Shown here: piece after piece, positions 17,902 through 28,099 of the stretch
Layout: each line of letters begins with the position of its first letter
Numbering within the stretch: position 1 is the stretch's first letter
Assembly: GCF_001673635.1 (NCBI RefSeq)
Contig: NZ_LZMH01000074.1
Location: 43,330 to 107,329, forward strand
Direction: 5' to 3'
From: Mycobacterium asiaticum
Lineage (GTDB): Bacteria; Actinomycetota; Actinomycetes; Mycobacteriales; Mycobacteriaceae
DNA: 64,000 bases
Translations under genes and position numbers: made by a program
The notes under the pieces: model-generated
Database searches by the model: none
What the model was told of the DNA's origin: nothing
The model's input: the letters and a program-made list of their open reading frames with translations, nothing else

Positions 17902-17991
17902 GGCGGCTCCACCTTTTCTCCGGCTTGCGCTGTTCAAACGGCAGACTACCGGTCGGATAACGACTTGAGCTGCTCTGGGACAATGGCTTAT

Positions 17992-19326
17992 ATGACCACT
18001 TCGACCGCGCTGCCGGCCCGGATGGATTTGCGGGGCCAGGAGTTGACGGCTGCGCGGCTGCGGACGGCGTTGCCGCGCGGCGGCGTCGACGTGGAGTCGG
18101 TGTTACCGACGGTGCGACCGATCGTGGCGGCCGTCGCCGAGCACGGGGTCGCGGCGGCGCTGGAATACGGCGCGAAGTTCGACGGGGTCCGGCCCTCGGC
18201 GGTGCTGGTCCCGCAGGCCGCGATGGACGCCGCGCTGAGCGGCCTTGACGGGGACGTCCGCGACGCGCTGCAGGTGATGATCGAGCGGACCCGGGCGGTG
18301 CACGCTGACCAGCGCCGCAGTAACACCACCACCACGCTCGGCCCCGGCGCGACTGTCACCGAACGCTGGCTGCCGGTCGAACGCGTGGGTCTCTACGTGC
18401 CGGGCGGAAACGCGGTCTATCCGTCGAGTGTGGTGATGAACGTGGTGCCGGCCCAGGCGGCCGGTGTCGGCTCGCTGGTAGTGGCCAGCCCACCGCAGGC
18501 GAACTTCGGCGGGCTCCCGCACCCGACCATCCTGGCCGCGGCGGCGCTGCTGGGAGTCGACGAGGTCTGGGCGGTCGGCGGGGCGCAGGCGGTCGCTCTG
18601 CTGGCCTATGGCGGCACAGACACCGGTGGTGCGACGCTGGCACCGGTCGACATGATCACCGGCCCCGGCAACATCTACGTCACCGCAGCCAAACGACTCT
18701 GCCGCTCGCTGGTCGGCATCGACGCCGAAGCCGGGCCCACCGAGATCGCCATCCTTGCCGATGAGACCGCCGATCCCGCGCACGTGGCCGCCGACCTGAT
18801 CAGCCAGGCCGAACACGACGAGATGGCCGCCAGCGTCCTGGTCACCCCGAGCCTCGCGCTCGTCGAGGCCACCGAGGCCGAAGTGGCCGCCCAGCTGCAG
18901 ACCACGGTGCACCGCGAACGGGTGACCGCCGCGCTGTCTGGCCCGCAGTCCAAGATCATCCTGGTCGACGATCTCGATGCCGGCGTGCAGGTGGTCAATG
19001 CCTACGCCGCCGAACACCTGGAGATCCAGACCGCCGACGCGTCGCAAATCGCCGGCCGGGTCCGCGCCGCCGGAGCCATTTTCGTCGGCCCCTATGCGCC
19101 GGTCAGCCTCGGTGACTACTGCGCGGGCTCCAACCACGTGCTGCCCACCGCGGGCAGCGCCCGCTACTCCAGCGGTCTGTCGGTGCAGACCTTCCTGCGC
19201 GGCATTCACGTCGTCGATTACACCGAGGCCGCCCTCAAAGACGTCTCTGGTCACGTCGTCGCGCTGGCAAAGGCCGAGGATTTGCCGTCGCACGGCGAGG
19301 CGGTACGCCGGAGGTTCGAGCGGTGA
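17992..19326 (+). CDS. hisD: Histidinol dehydrogenase (HisD)
   Basis: HisD performs the last two oxidations of histidine synthesis, histidinol to histidine with NAD and zinc. Motifs include VGLYVPGGNAVYPSSV near residue 130, AEHLEIQTAD and the SQAEHDE zinc region. ATG 17992 gives 444 residues, and another in-frame ATG lies at 17983; M. tuberculosis HisD is near 438. The frame is open to 17596 but only across the divergent Rv1598c-like gene. It heads the his operon; hisC starts within its stop (GTGA). GACAAT (17979-17984) lies 7 nt before the ATG and may be a leaderless -10. Confidence 0.95.
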   Translation: MTTSTALPARMDLRGQELTAARLRTALPRGGVDVESVLPTVRPIVAAVAEHGVAAALEYGAKFDGVRPSAVLVPQAAMDAALSGLDGDVRDALQVMIERTRAVHADQRRSNTTTTLGPGATVTERWLPVERVGLYVPGGNAVYPSSVVMNVVPAQAAGVGSLVVASPPQANFGGLPHPTILAAAALLGVDEVWAVGGAQAVALLAYGGTDTGGATLAPVDMITGPGNIYVTAAKRLCRSLVGIDAEAGPTEIAILADETADPAHVAADLISQAEHDEMAASVLVTPSLALVEATEAEVAAQLQTTVHRERVTAALSGPQSKIILVDDLDAGVQVVNAYAAEHLEIQTADASQIAGRVRAAGAIFVGPYAPVSLGDYCAGSNHVLPTAGSARYSSGLSVQTFLRGIHVVDYTEAALKDVSGHVVALAKAEDLPSHGEAVRRRFER

Positions 19327-20462
19327 GCACCGTCAAACCGAGCCTCGACGACCTTCCGCTGCGCGATGACCTGCGCGGCAAATCCCCATACGGCGCACCA
19401 CAACTAGATGTGTCGGTGCGGTTGAACACCAACGAGAACCCGCACCCGCCCACCCAGGCGCTGGTCGACGACGTGGTCCGATCGGTGCGGGAGGCGGCGG
19501 CGGACCTGCACCGGTACCCCGACCGGGACGCGGTGGCCCTGCGCACCGACCTCGCCGCCTACCTGACCCTGCAGACCGGTGTTCGGATCGGGGTCGAAAA
19601 CGTCTGGGCTGCAAATGGTTCCAATGAGATTCTGCAACAACTGCTGCAGGCGTTCGGCGGTCCCGGGCGTAGCGCGATCGGTTTCGTGCCGTCATACTCG
19701 ATGCACCCGATCATCTCCGACGCCACCCGCACTGAGTGGTTGGAAACGGTCCGCGCCGAGGACTTCGGCCTGGATATCGAGCGGGCGGTGGCCGCGGTCG
19801 TCGAGCGCAGACCCGACGTGGTGTTCATCGCCAGCCCGAATAACCCATCCGGACAGAGTGTTTCGCTCGACGAGCTGCGCAAGCTACTGGACGTGGTGCC
19901 GGGCATCCTGATCGTTGACGAGGCGTACGGCGAGTTCTCCTCGCAGCCCAGTGCCGTGACGCTGGTCGAGGAGTACCCGACCAAGCTGATCGTCACCCGC
20001 ACCATGAGCAAGGCCTTCGCGTTCGCCGGCGGCCGGCTGGGCTACCTGATCGCCACCCCCGCGCTCGTCGACGCCATGCTGCTGGTGCGGTTGCCCTACC
20101 ACCTGTCGTCGGTCACTCAGGCCGCCGCGCGGGCGGCGCTGCGGCACGCCGATGACACGCTGGGCAGCGTCGCGACCCTGATCGCCGAACGGGAACGGGT
20201 ATCGACAGCCTTGCGCGGCATGGGTTTTCGGGTGATTCCGAGCGACGCGAACTTCGTTTTGTTCGGCGAGTTCGCCGATGCGCCGGGCGCCTGGCAACAC
20301 TACCTGGATGCCGGTGTGCTGATCCGCGACATCGGCATCCCCGGTTATCTGCGCGCCACCACCGGACTGGCCGAGGAAAACGACGCCTTCCTGCGGGCGA
20401 GTGCCCAGATCGCCGTCACCGAACTGGCCAGCCCCACTCCGATACCAGCCCCACTCCGTTAG
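19323..20462 (+). CDS. hisC: Histidinol-phosphate aminotransferase (HisC)
   Basis: HisC converts imidazole-acetol phosphate and glutamate to histidinol phosphate. It is a fold-type I PLP enzyme: LNTNENPHPP at 34-43, ASPNNPSGQ near 170, VDEAYGEF near 198 and the PLP lysine in RTMSKAFAFAGGRLGY (Lys230). The GTG start lies within the hisD stop. At 379 residues it is the normal size. hisB begins 7 nt downstream. Confidence 0.95.
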   Translation: MSTVKPSLDDLPLRDDLRGKSPYGAPQLDVSVRLNTNENPHPPTQALVDDVVRSVREAAADLHRYPDRDAVALRTDLAAYLTLQTGVRIGVENVWAANGSNEILQQLLQAFGGPGRSAIGFVPSYSMHPIISDATRTEWLETVRAEDFGLDIERAVAAVVERRPDVVFIASPNNPSGQSVSLDELRKLLDVVPGILIVDEAYGEFSSQPSAVTLVEEYPTKLIVTRTMSKAFAFAGGRLGYLIATPALVDAMLLVRLPYHLSSVTQAAARAALRHADDTLGSVATLIAERERVSTALRGMGFRVIPSDANFVLFGEFADAPGAWQHYLDAGVLIRDIGIPGYLRATTGLAEENDAFLRASAQIAVTELASPTPIPAPLR

Positions 20463-20469
20463 GACCACC

Positions 20470-21096
20470 ATGACCACCACCGACACCCGGACGCGTTGGG
20501 CGCGCATCGAACGCCGTACCCGCGAATCCGACATCGTCATCGAACTCGACCTGGACGGCACCGGGCAGGTCGACATCGACACCGGAGTCCCGTTCTACGA
20601 CCACATGCTGACGGCGCTGGGCAGCCACGCCAGCTTTGACCTGATGGTGCGCACCAAGGGTGACGTGGAGATCGAAGCCCACCACACCGTCGAGGACACC
20701 GCGATCGCGCTGGGTCAGGCGCTCGCGCAGGCGCTCGGTGACAAGAAGGGCATTCGGCGCTTCGGCGACGCGTTCATTCCGATGGACGAGACACTGGCGC
20801 ATGCCGCCGTGGACGTTTCCGGCCGTCCCTACTGTGTACACAGCGGGGAACCGGATCACCTGCAGCACACCACGATCGCCGGCAGCTCGGTGCCCTATCA
20901 CACCGTGATCAACCGGCACGTGTTCGAATCGCTGGCCATGAACGCCCGCATCGCGCTGCACGTGCGCGTCCTCTACGGGCGCGACCCGCACCACATCACC
21001 GAAGCGCAGTACAAAGCCGTCGCCCGGGCCCTGCGCCAGGCCGTCGAGCCCGATCCGCGTGTCTCGGGTGTGCCATCCACCAAAGGTGTTCTGTGA
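20470..21096 (+). CDS. hisB: Imidazoleglycerol-phosphate dehydratase (HisB)
   Basis: HisB dehydrates imidazoleglycerol phosphate using two Mn ions. The metal-binding motifs EAHHTVEDTAIALGQA and a second H-rich half (HLQHTTIAGSSVPYHT) are present, with FYDHML near the N-terminus. ATG 20470 follows AGGA and gives a single-domain 208-residue enzyme without a fused phosphatase. Its stop overlaps the GTG of hisH. Confidence 0.94.
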   Translation: MTTTDTRTRWARIERRTRESDIVIELDLDGTGQVDIDTGVPFYDHMLTALGSHASFDLMVRTKGDVEIEAHHTVEDTAIALGQALAQALGDKKGIRRFGDAFIPMDETLAHAAVDVSGRPYCVHSGEPDHLQHTTIAGSSVPYHTVINRHVFESLAMNARIALHVRVLYGRDPHHITEAQYKAVARALRQAVEPDPRVSGVPSTKGVL

Positions 21097-21713
21097 GTAG
21101 TAAATCCGTCGTAGTGCTGGACTATGGCTCAGGCAACCTGCGGTCGGCGCAGCGCGCGCTGGAGCGCGTCGGTGCCGACGTCGAGGTCACTGCGGACGGC
21201 GAGGCGGCGCTGGCAGCCGACGGGCTGGTGGTGCCCGGCGTCGGCGCGTTCGAGGCGTGCATGACCGGGTTGCGCAAGATCGGCGGCGAGCGGATCATCG
21301 CCGAGCGCGTCGCGTCCGGCCGCCCGGTGCTGGGTGTCTGCGTGGGCATGCAGATCCTGTTCGCCCGCGGCGTCGAGTTCGGCGTGGAGACAACGGGTTG
21401 CGGCCAGTGGCCCGGCGCGGTGACCCTGCTGGACGCCCCGGTGATCCCGCACATGGGATGGAACGTGGTCAGTCCCGCGTTGGACAGCGTGCTGTTCAAC
21501 GGGGTGGACACCGACACCCGGTTCTACTTCGTACACTCCTACGCCGCGCAGCGGTGGGAAGGTTCTCCCGAGGCGATGTTGACGTGGGCGACACATCAGG
21601 TGCCGTTTCTGGCGGCGGTCGAGGACGGGCCCCTGTCGGCGACGCAATTCCACCCCGAGAAGAGCGGCGATGCCGGCGCGCTGATTCTGCGCAACTGGGT
21701 CGAGGGGCTGTAG
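21093..21713 (+). CDS. hisH: Imidazole glycerol phosphate synthase, glutaminase subunit (HisH)
   Basis: HisH releases ammonia from glutamine for HisF. It is a class I glutamine amidotransferase with nucleophile C83 (GVCVGMQ) and the His/Glu pair in FHPEKSGDAG (H187, E189). The PGVGAFEACM stretch near residue 48 is the oxyanion-side motif. GTG 21093 overlaps the hisB stop. hisA follows 2 nt after the stop. Confidence 0.95.
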   Translation: MSSKSVVVLDYGSGNLRSAQRALERVGADVEVTADGEAALAADGLVVPGVGAFEACMTGLRKIGGERIIAERVASGRPVLGVCVGMQILFARGVEFGVETTGCGQWPGAVTLLDAPVIPHMGWNVVSPALDSVLFNGVDTDTRFYFVHSYAAQRWEGSPEAMLTWATHQVPFLAAVEDGPLSATQFHPEKSGDAGALILRNWVEGL

Positions 21714-21715
21714 GG

Positions 21716-22450
21716 ATGTCGCTGATTCTGTTGCCGGCGGTCGATGTCGTCGACGGCCGCGCCGTGCGCCTGGTGCAGGGCAAGGCCGGCAGTGAAACCG
21801 AGTACGGCTCGGCGCTGGACGCCGCGCTGGGCTGGCAGCGTGACGGCACCGACTGGATTCACCTGGTCGACCTGGACGCCGCGTTCGGGCGCGGGTCCAA
21901 CCGGGAACTGCTCGCCGAGGTGGTGGGCAAGCTGGACGTGCAGGTCGAGCTGTCCGGGGGTATCCGCGACGACGAATCCCTGGCCGCTGCGCTGGCCACC
22001 GGGTGCGCGCGGGTCAACGTGGGCACGGCGGCACTGGAAAACCCGCAGTGGTGTGCCCGGGCGATCGCCGAGCACGGTGACCGCGTCGCGGTGGGACTCG
22101 ACGTGCAGATCGTCGACGGACAACACCGGCTGCGCGGCCGCGGTTGGGAGACCGACGGCGGCGACCTGTGGGAGGTGTTGGACCGCCTCGACGCCGAGGG
22201 GTGCTCGCGCTACGTCGTCACCGACGTCACCAAGGACGGCACGCTGGCCGGCCCCAACCTGGACCTGCTGGCCCAGGTCGCCGCGCGTACCGATGCGCCG
22301 ATAATCGCCTCGGGCGGCGTGTCCAGCCTGGACGACCTGCGCGCCATCGCGACCCTGACCGACCGCGGCATCGAGGGAGCGATCGTGGGTAAGGCGCTGT
22401 ACGCCGGGCGGTTCACGTTGCCGCAGGCACTGGACGCGGTGCGGGGGTAG
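21716..22450 (+). CDS. priA: Phosphoribosyl isomerase PriA (HisA, with likely TrpF activity)
   Basis: The (beta/alpha)8 barrel of 244 residues carries the HisA N-terminal motif LLPAVDVVDGRAVRL (Asp10), the first phosphate-binding motif ELSGGIRDDES and the second ASGGVSSLDDL. In Mycobacterium and Streptomyces this enzyme is known as PriA and isomerises both the HisA and TrpF substrates. No trpF is present between trpC and trpB here, which fits that double role. ATG 21716 is 2 nt after the hisH stop. Confidence 0.93.
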   Translation: MSLILLPAVDVVDGRAVRLVQGKAGSETEYGSALDAALGWQRDGTDWIHLVDLDAAFGRGSNRELLAEVVGKLDVQVELSGGIRDDESLAAALATGCARVNVGTAALENPQWCARAIAEHGDRVAVGLDVQIVDGQHRLRGRGWETDGGDLWEVLDRLDAEGCSRYVVTDVTKDGTLAGPNLDLLAQVAARTDAPIIASGGVSSLDDLRAIATLTDRGIEGAIVGKALYAGRFTLPQALDAVRG

Positions 22451-22457
22451 CCGCGCA

Positions 22458-23258
22458 ATGGATTTGGATGCATTGGTGGCCGAGGCGTCGGCCGTCCTGG
22501 ACGACGCGGTTGAACCGTTCCTGGCCGGACACCGCGCGGAGTCGGCAGTGAGCAAGAAGGGCAACGACTTCGCCACCGAAGTCGACCTCGCCATCGAGCG
22601 CCAGGTGGTCGACGCGCTCGTCAAGGCCACCGGAATCGAGGTGCACGGCGAGGAATTCGGCGGCGCGGACGTCGACTCGCCGTGGGTCTGGGTGCTCGAC
22701 CCGGTAGACGGCACCTTCAACTACGCGGCCGGGTCGCCGATGGCCGGGATCCTGCTCGGCCTGTTGCGCGACGGTGAGCCGGTGGCCGGGCTGACCTGGC
22801 TGCCGTTCATCGGTACGCGGTATACCGCCGTGGTCGGGGGACCGTTGATGAAGGACGGCGAACCGCAGCCGGCCCTGGAGCCCGCGTCGTTGGCTGACGC
22901 GCTGATCGGCGCCGGCTCGTTCAGCGCGGACTCGCGCGGCCGCTTTCCCGGCCGGTACCGGGTGGCGGTGCTGGAAAATCTCAGCCGGCTGTCCTCGCGG
23001 TTGCGTATGCACGGCTCCACCGGCCTCGACCTGGCCTATGTGGCCGACGGAATCCTGGGTGGCGCAATCAGTTTCGGCAGCCACGTGTGGGATCACGCGG
23101 CCGGGGTGGCGTTGGTCCGGGCGGCCGGCGGCATCGTCACCGATCTGGCCGGCGAGCCGTGGGTTCCGGCGTCGAAGTCCGCTCTGGCCGCGGCGCCCGG
23201 TGTGCACGCCGAGATCCTGGAGATCCTGCGCAGCACCGGCCAACCCGAGGACTACTAA
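22458..23258 (+). CDS. impA: Inositol-monophosphatase-family protein (ImpA)
   Basis: The 266-residue protein is a Mg-dependent, Li-sensitive-type sugar phosphatase. Metal motifs are GEEFGG near 65, DPVDGTFNYAAG at 81-92 and VWDHAAG near the C-terminus. M. tuberculosis ImpA (Rv1604) occupies the same place between hisA and hisF. Its location suggests histidinol-phosphate or inositol-phosphate hydrolysis; the sequence cannot choose. Its stop forms TAATG with an ATG in the hisF frame, and a palindromic repeat begins 3 nt later. Confidence 0.88.
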   Translation: MDLDALVAEASAVLDDAVEPFLAGHRAESAVSKKGNDFATEVDLAIERQVVDALVKATGIEVHGEEFGGADVDSPWVWVLDPVDGTFNYAAGSPMAGILLGLLRDGEPVAGLTWLPFIGTRYTAVVGGPLMKDGEPQPALEPASLADALIGAGSFSADSRGRFPGRYRVAVLENLSRLSSRLRMHGSTGLDLAYVADGILGGAISFGSHVWDHAAGVALVRAAGGIVTDLAGEPWVPASKSALAAAPGVHAEILEILRSTGQPEDY

Positions 23259-23260
23259 TG

Positions 23261-23321
23261 CCGAGCAGACACTTAAGTCCCCGACACGCCGACGAAAAAG
23301 GCGCTTTAGCGTCTGCTCGCG
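23261..23321 (-). repeat. Palindromic repeat, copy A (inverted orientation), inside the hisF 5' end
   Basis: Read on the minus strand, this 61-bp element matches copy B (36979-37040) at about 50 positions, including both GAGCAGAC-type ends and the asymmetric inner GGCGTGTCGGGG. The ends form an imperfect stem (GAGCAGAC...GTCTGCTC). It begins 2 nt after the impA stop codon. Confidence 0.85.
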
Positions 23322-23329
23322 GGGGAGAG

Positions 23330-24139
23330 GTGCACCCCGCGCACACGGATGGGGACGGCCTGGCGGTGCGGGTGATCCCGTGCCTGGACGTCGACGGCGG
23401 GCGCGTGGTCAAGGGGGTCAATTTCGAAAACCTGCGCGACGCCGGCGATCCGGTCGAACTCGCGGCCGCCTATGACGCCGAGGGCGCCGACGAACTCACC
23501 TTCCTCGACGTGACCGCGTCCTCCTCGGGCCGGGCCACCATGCTGGACGTGGTGCGCCGCACCGCCGAGCAGGTGTTCATCCCGCTGACGGTCGGGGGCG
23601 GCGTGCGCACCGTCGCCGACGTCGACGTGCTGCTGCGCGCCGGCGCGGACAAGGTATCGGTCAACACCGCCGCCATCGCCCGCCCCGAGTTGCTCGCCGA
23701 AATGGCAAGACAATTCGGCTCCCAGTGCATCGTGCTGTCCGTCGACGCCCGCACGGTCCCCGCCGGCTCGCCGCCCACCACGTCGGGGTGGGAGGTCACC
23801 ACTCACGGCGGTCGTCGGGGCACCGGCATCGACGCCGTCGAGTGGGCCGCGCGCGGCGCCGAGCTGGGGGTGGGGGAGATCCTGCTCAATTCGATGGACG
23901 CCGACGGCACCAAGGCGGGCTTCGATCTGGCCATGTTGCGCGCGGTCCGCGCGGCTGTCACGGTGCCGGTCATCGCCAGCGGCGGCGCGGGCGCCGTCGG
24001 GCACTTCGCGCCGGCCGTCGCCGCGGGAGCCGACGCCGTGTTGGCCGCCAGTGTGTTCCACTTCCGCGAGCTGACCATCGGCGAGGTCAAGGCCGCGATG
24101 GCCGCGGAAAAGATCACCGTGCGGATGGCCGCGCCATGA
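23330..24139 (+). CDS. hisF: Imidazole glycerol phosphate synthase, cyclase subunit (HisF)
   Basis: HisF closes the imidazole ring with ammonia from HisH. The barrel motifs VIPCLDVDGGRVVKGVNF, LTVGGGVRT, VLSVDART and ASGGAGAVGHF are present. Two starts are possible. GTG 23330 follows GGGGGAG closely and gives 269 residues, near the usual size. ATG 23258 overlaps the impA stop, has GAGG 7 nt upstream and is in frame, but would add about 24 residues encoded by the palindromic repeat. I give the shorter form. The C-terminus overlaps hisI (ATGA). Confidence 0.93.
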   Translation: MHPAHTDGDGLAVRVIPCLDVDGGRVVKGVNFENLRDAGDPVELAAAYDAEGADELTFLDVTASSSGRATMLDVVRRTAEQVFIPLTVGGGVRTVADVDVLLRAGADKVSVNTAAIARPELLAEMARQFGSQCIVLSVDARTVPAGSPPTTSGWEVTTHGGRRGTGIDAVEWAARGAELGVGEILLNSMDADGTKAGFDLAMLRAVRAAVTVPVIASGGAGAVGHFAPAVAAGADAVLAASVFHFRELTIGEVKAAMAAEKITVRMAAP

Positions 24140-24486
24140 CGCTGCACCCGGACATCGCCGGGCGGTTGAAGCGCAACGCCGACGGCCTGATCACCGCCGT
24201 CGTGCAGGAGCGCGGCAGCGGCGACGTGTTGATGGTCGCCTGGATGGACGACGACGCGCTGGCCCGCACGCTGGAAACCCGTGAAGCCACGTACTTTTCG
24301 CGGTCCCGCGGCGAACAGTGGATCAAAGGCGCCACCAGTGGGCACACCCAGCGCGTGCACGAGGTGCGCTTGGACTGCGACGGCGACACCGTGCTGCTGA
24401 CCGTCGACCAGGTCGGCGGGGCGTGCCACACCGGCGATCACAGTTGCTTCGATGCCGCGGTGCTGTTGGAGCCGGGCACGGATTAG
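24136..24486 (+). CDS. hisI: Phosphoribosyl-AMP cyclohydrolase (HisI)
   Basis: HisI opens the adenine ring of phosphoribosyl-AMP with zinc and Mg. Motifs VLMVAWMDDDAL, FSRSRGEQWIKGATSGHTQ, LDCDGDTVLL and GACHTGDHSCF supply the Cys and Asp metal ligands. At 116 residues it is the stand-alone form without HisE. ATG 24136 overlaps the hisF stop. It is the last his gene and overlaps the convergent kinase gene by 4 bp. Confidence 0.95.
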   Translation: MTLHPDIAGRLKRNADGLITAVVQERGSGDVLMVAWMDDDALARTLETREATYFSRSRGEQWIKGATSGHTQRVHEVRLDCDGDTVLLTVDQVGGACHTGDHSCFDAAVLLEPGTD

Positions 24487-25985
24487 CCGGCCGCGACGTC
24501 CAGCCCGTTGGCGGCCACCAGGGCGGCGCGGGTCCATTCGCGGCGCTCGACGGCCGGCGCGATGCGCTCGCGACGGATCTCCTCGACGTCGATCGGCTTG
24601 CCCACGGTGGCCGCCACCGGCACGTGGAAGGCGAATGAGGGCCGGTCGGTGGCGATGGCCAGCAGCGCGTCGTGGTCGGTGAAATCGTTGGCGCGTAGGG
24701 TGCGCTCGGCCCAGCGCGTCGGCTTGAACTCACCGAAATCGTTGACGTAGACGACCCACAGCTTGATGCCGCGGGTGTCCTCGAGTCTTCTGAGGTCGCG
24801 CTCGATCACGGCACGTTCGGCGGGCCGCAGCACCCGGGCCTCGTCCGTTACCTGTTCGGTCAGATGCAGCGTCGGTGGCGCCGAGTTGTTGCCGGGCGGC
24901 GGCGCCGAGTGGGTGCTGGTGCCGCCGCCGCTGGGCTTGCCGGCCGGAGCGGCGGCCGGGTCGCCGGACGGACCGTGCAGCGCCACCAGGCCGAGCACCG
25001 CCGCGGCCACCACCAGCGCCACGGCCACCAGCGACGCGATCAACGTGCCGTGTCCGCGGTGGTGCGGAGGCGGCGGCAGCGGGGCTATGGGCGGGGGCGG
25101 GACAACCCCGACCGGCGGGTACAGAGTGCCCGGGGGTGCCGCCAACGCGGCCGCGAACTCTGCACAGGACGCGAACCGGCCAGCCGGCTCCTTCGCGAGC
25201 GCCCTGGTGATGACGGCGTCGAGGTGGGCCAGATCCGGACGTCGGGTGCTGAGCAGCGGCGGCGGCGCGGACAGTTGCTGGGCGATCACCACCGCCAGGT
25301 TGGAGTCCTGGAACGGGGCCGCACCGGTGAGCAACTGGAACGCCGTGCAGCCCAGCGCGTACTGGTCGGCCCGACCGTCCAGGTCGAACCCCTGCAGTTG
25401 CTCGGGCGCGCAGTAGGCGCTGGTGCCCATCGTCATATTCGTGGCGGTCAGACCGCTGCTCTGGCCCAGTTCGCGGGCAATGCCGAAATCGGCCAACAGA
25501 ATCCGGCGCTTCGGCTGGCCGTCGCCGAGCAGGATGTTGGCCGGTTTGACGTCGCGGTGCAGCAAACCCCGCGAGTGCGCGTAGTCGAGCGCGTCGGCCA
25601 CCGCCGAGACGATTTCGACGACCTCGGGCAGCGGCATCCCGGACGGGTACCGGGTGCGCAGCAATTCGTTGGCGTCGGTGCCCTCGACGTAGTCCATCGA
25701 GATCCACAGTTGGCCGTGATACTCGCCGCGGTCGTGGATGCCGACGATGTGTTCGTTGTACAGGCTCCCAGCCAGATCGGCCTCGCGGTTGAAGCGCTGG
25801 CGGAACTCGGAATTCGCGGTGAACTCCCGCGGCAGGATCTTCAGCGCGTCCCGGCGCGGCAGCCGTGGGTGCTGCGCGAGATAGACCTCGCCCATCCCGC
25901 CGGCCCCGAGCCGGCGGACGATGGTGAAGCCGGCGAACAGCTCGCCTTCTTTGAGGCCTCCGCCTTCGCCGGCGCTTGTTGGCAT
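24483..25985 (-). CDS. Membrane serine/threonine kinase with an extracellular TPM-like domain
   Basis: Residues 19-285 are a Hanks-type kinase: glycine loop GAGGMGEVY, ATP lysine K49, catalytic HRDVKPAN (D145), DFG 166-168 and APEQ. A Pro-rich linker and one helix (about 313-336) follow. The outer part has a Ser/Pro-rich spacer, then residues about 372-485 resembling the TPM domain (TLP18.3/Psb32/MOLO): VTDEARVLRPAERAVIERDL, then KLWVVYVNDFG, then DALLAIATDRP. It belongs to the PknF/PknI/PknJ-like group by sequence feel. It lies between hisI and bcpB, where I recall chaA in M. tuberculosis. Its ligand and targets are unknown. Confidence 0.85.
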   Translation of the reverse strand: MPTSAGEGGGLKEGELFAGFTIVRRLGAGGMGEVYLAQHPRLPRRDALKILPREFTANSEFRQRFNREADLAGSLYNEHIVGIHDRGEYHGQLWISMDYVEGTDANELLRTRYPSGMPLPEVVEIVSAVADALDYAHSRGLLHRDVKPANILLGDGQPKRRILLADFGIARELGQSSGLTATNMTMGTSAYCAPEQLQGFDLDGRADQYALGCTAFQLLTGAAPFQDSNLAVVIAQQLSAPPPLLSTRRPDLAHLDAVITRALAKEPAGRFASCAEFAAALAAPPGTLYPPVGVVPPPPIAPLPPPPHHRGHGTLIASLVAVALVVAAAVLGLVALHGPSGDPAAAPAGKPSGGGTSTHSAPPPGNNSAPPTLHLTEQVTDEARVLRPAERAVIERDLRRLEDTRGIKLWVVYVNDFGEFKPTRWAERTLRANDFTDHDALLAIATDRPSFAFHVPVAATVGKPIDVEEIRRERIAPAVERREWTRAALVAANGLDVAAG

Positions 25986-26018
25986 GGATGCATGCTAACG
26001 AGCCGTCCCCGGCAAAGC

Positions 26019-26474
26019 TCAACGATTGCGCAGCGTCGCCAAAGCCTTGTCGGCGTGGGTGTCCATGCTGATCTCGCTGGAGATCACCTCGAGCACCTTG
26101 CGGTCGGTGTCGATGACGAACGTGGTCCGTTTCACCGGCAGCAGTTTGCCGAGCAACCCGCGCTTGACGCCGAACTGGGTGGCGACCGTGCCGTCGGCGT
26201 CCGAGAGCAGCGGGTAGTCGAATTTCTGCGTGTCGGCGAACTTGGCCTGCTTCTGCACGGGGTCGGTGCTGATGCCGACCCGGTTGGCGCCGACGGCGGC
26301 GAACTCGGCGGCCAGGTCGCGGAAGTGGCAGGCCTCCTTGGTGCAGCCGGGGGTCATGGCCGCCGGGTAGAAAAAGAGCACCACGGGCCCGTCGGACAAC
26401 AACTCGCTGAGTCTGCGCGGCGTGCCGGTCTGATCGGGAAGCTCGAAGTCGGCCACGGTGTCACCAGGTTTCAT
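26019..26474 (-). CDS. bcpB: Peroxiredoxin, bacterioferritin comigratory protein type (BcpB)
   Basis: This thiol peroxidase of the BCP/PrxQ class reduces hydroperoxides. The peroxidatic cysteine is C44 in PAAMTPGCTKEACHF, and C49 five residues later is the probable resolving Cys typical of PrxQ. ATG 26474 (MKPGDTVADF) matches the N-terminus I recall for M. tuberculosis BcpB and gives 151 residues; the frame is open 11 codons further. It is divergent from trpE with about 50 bp between the starts. Confidence 0.92.
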   Translation of the reverse strand: MKPGDTVADFELPDQTGTPRRLSELLSDGPVVLFFYPAAMTPGCTKEACHFRDLAAEFAAVGANRVGISTDPVQKQAKFADTQKFDYPLLSDADGTVATQFGVKRGLLGKLLPVKRTTFVIDTDRKVLEVISSEISMDTHADKALATLRNR

Positions 26475-26524
26475 GGTCGACACGCTACGCGGGCTGCCGC
26501 CCAGCAATCTGGTTGGATGGTTCG

Positions 26525-28091
<1,567 letters not shown>

Positions 28092-28099
<8 letters not shown>

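Noticed and set aside
26513..26524. trpE start at TTG 26513 or at ATG 26517
   Set aside because: The TTG adds four residues without a ribosome binding site, and ATG 26517 is out of frame; GTG 26525 restores the known N-terminus.
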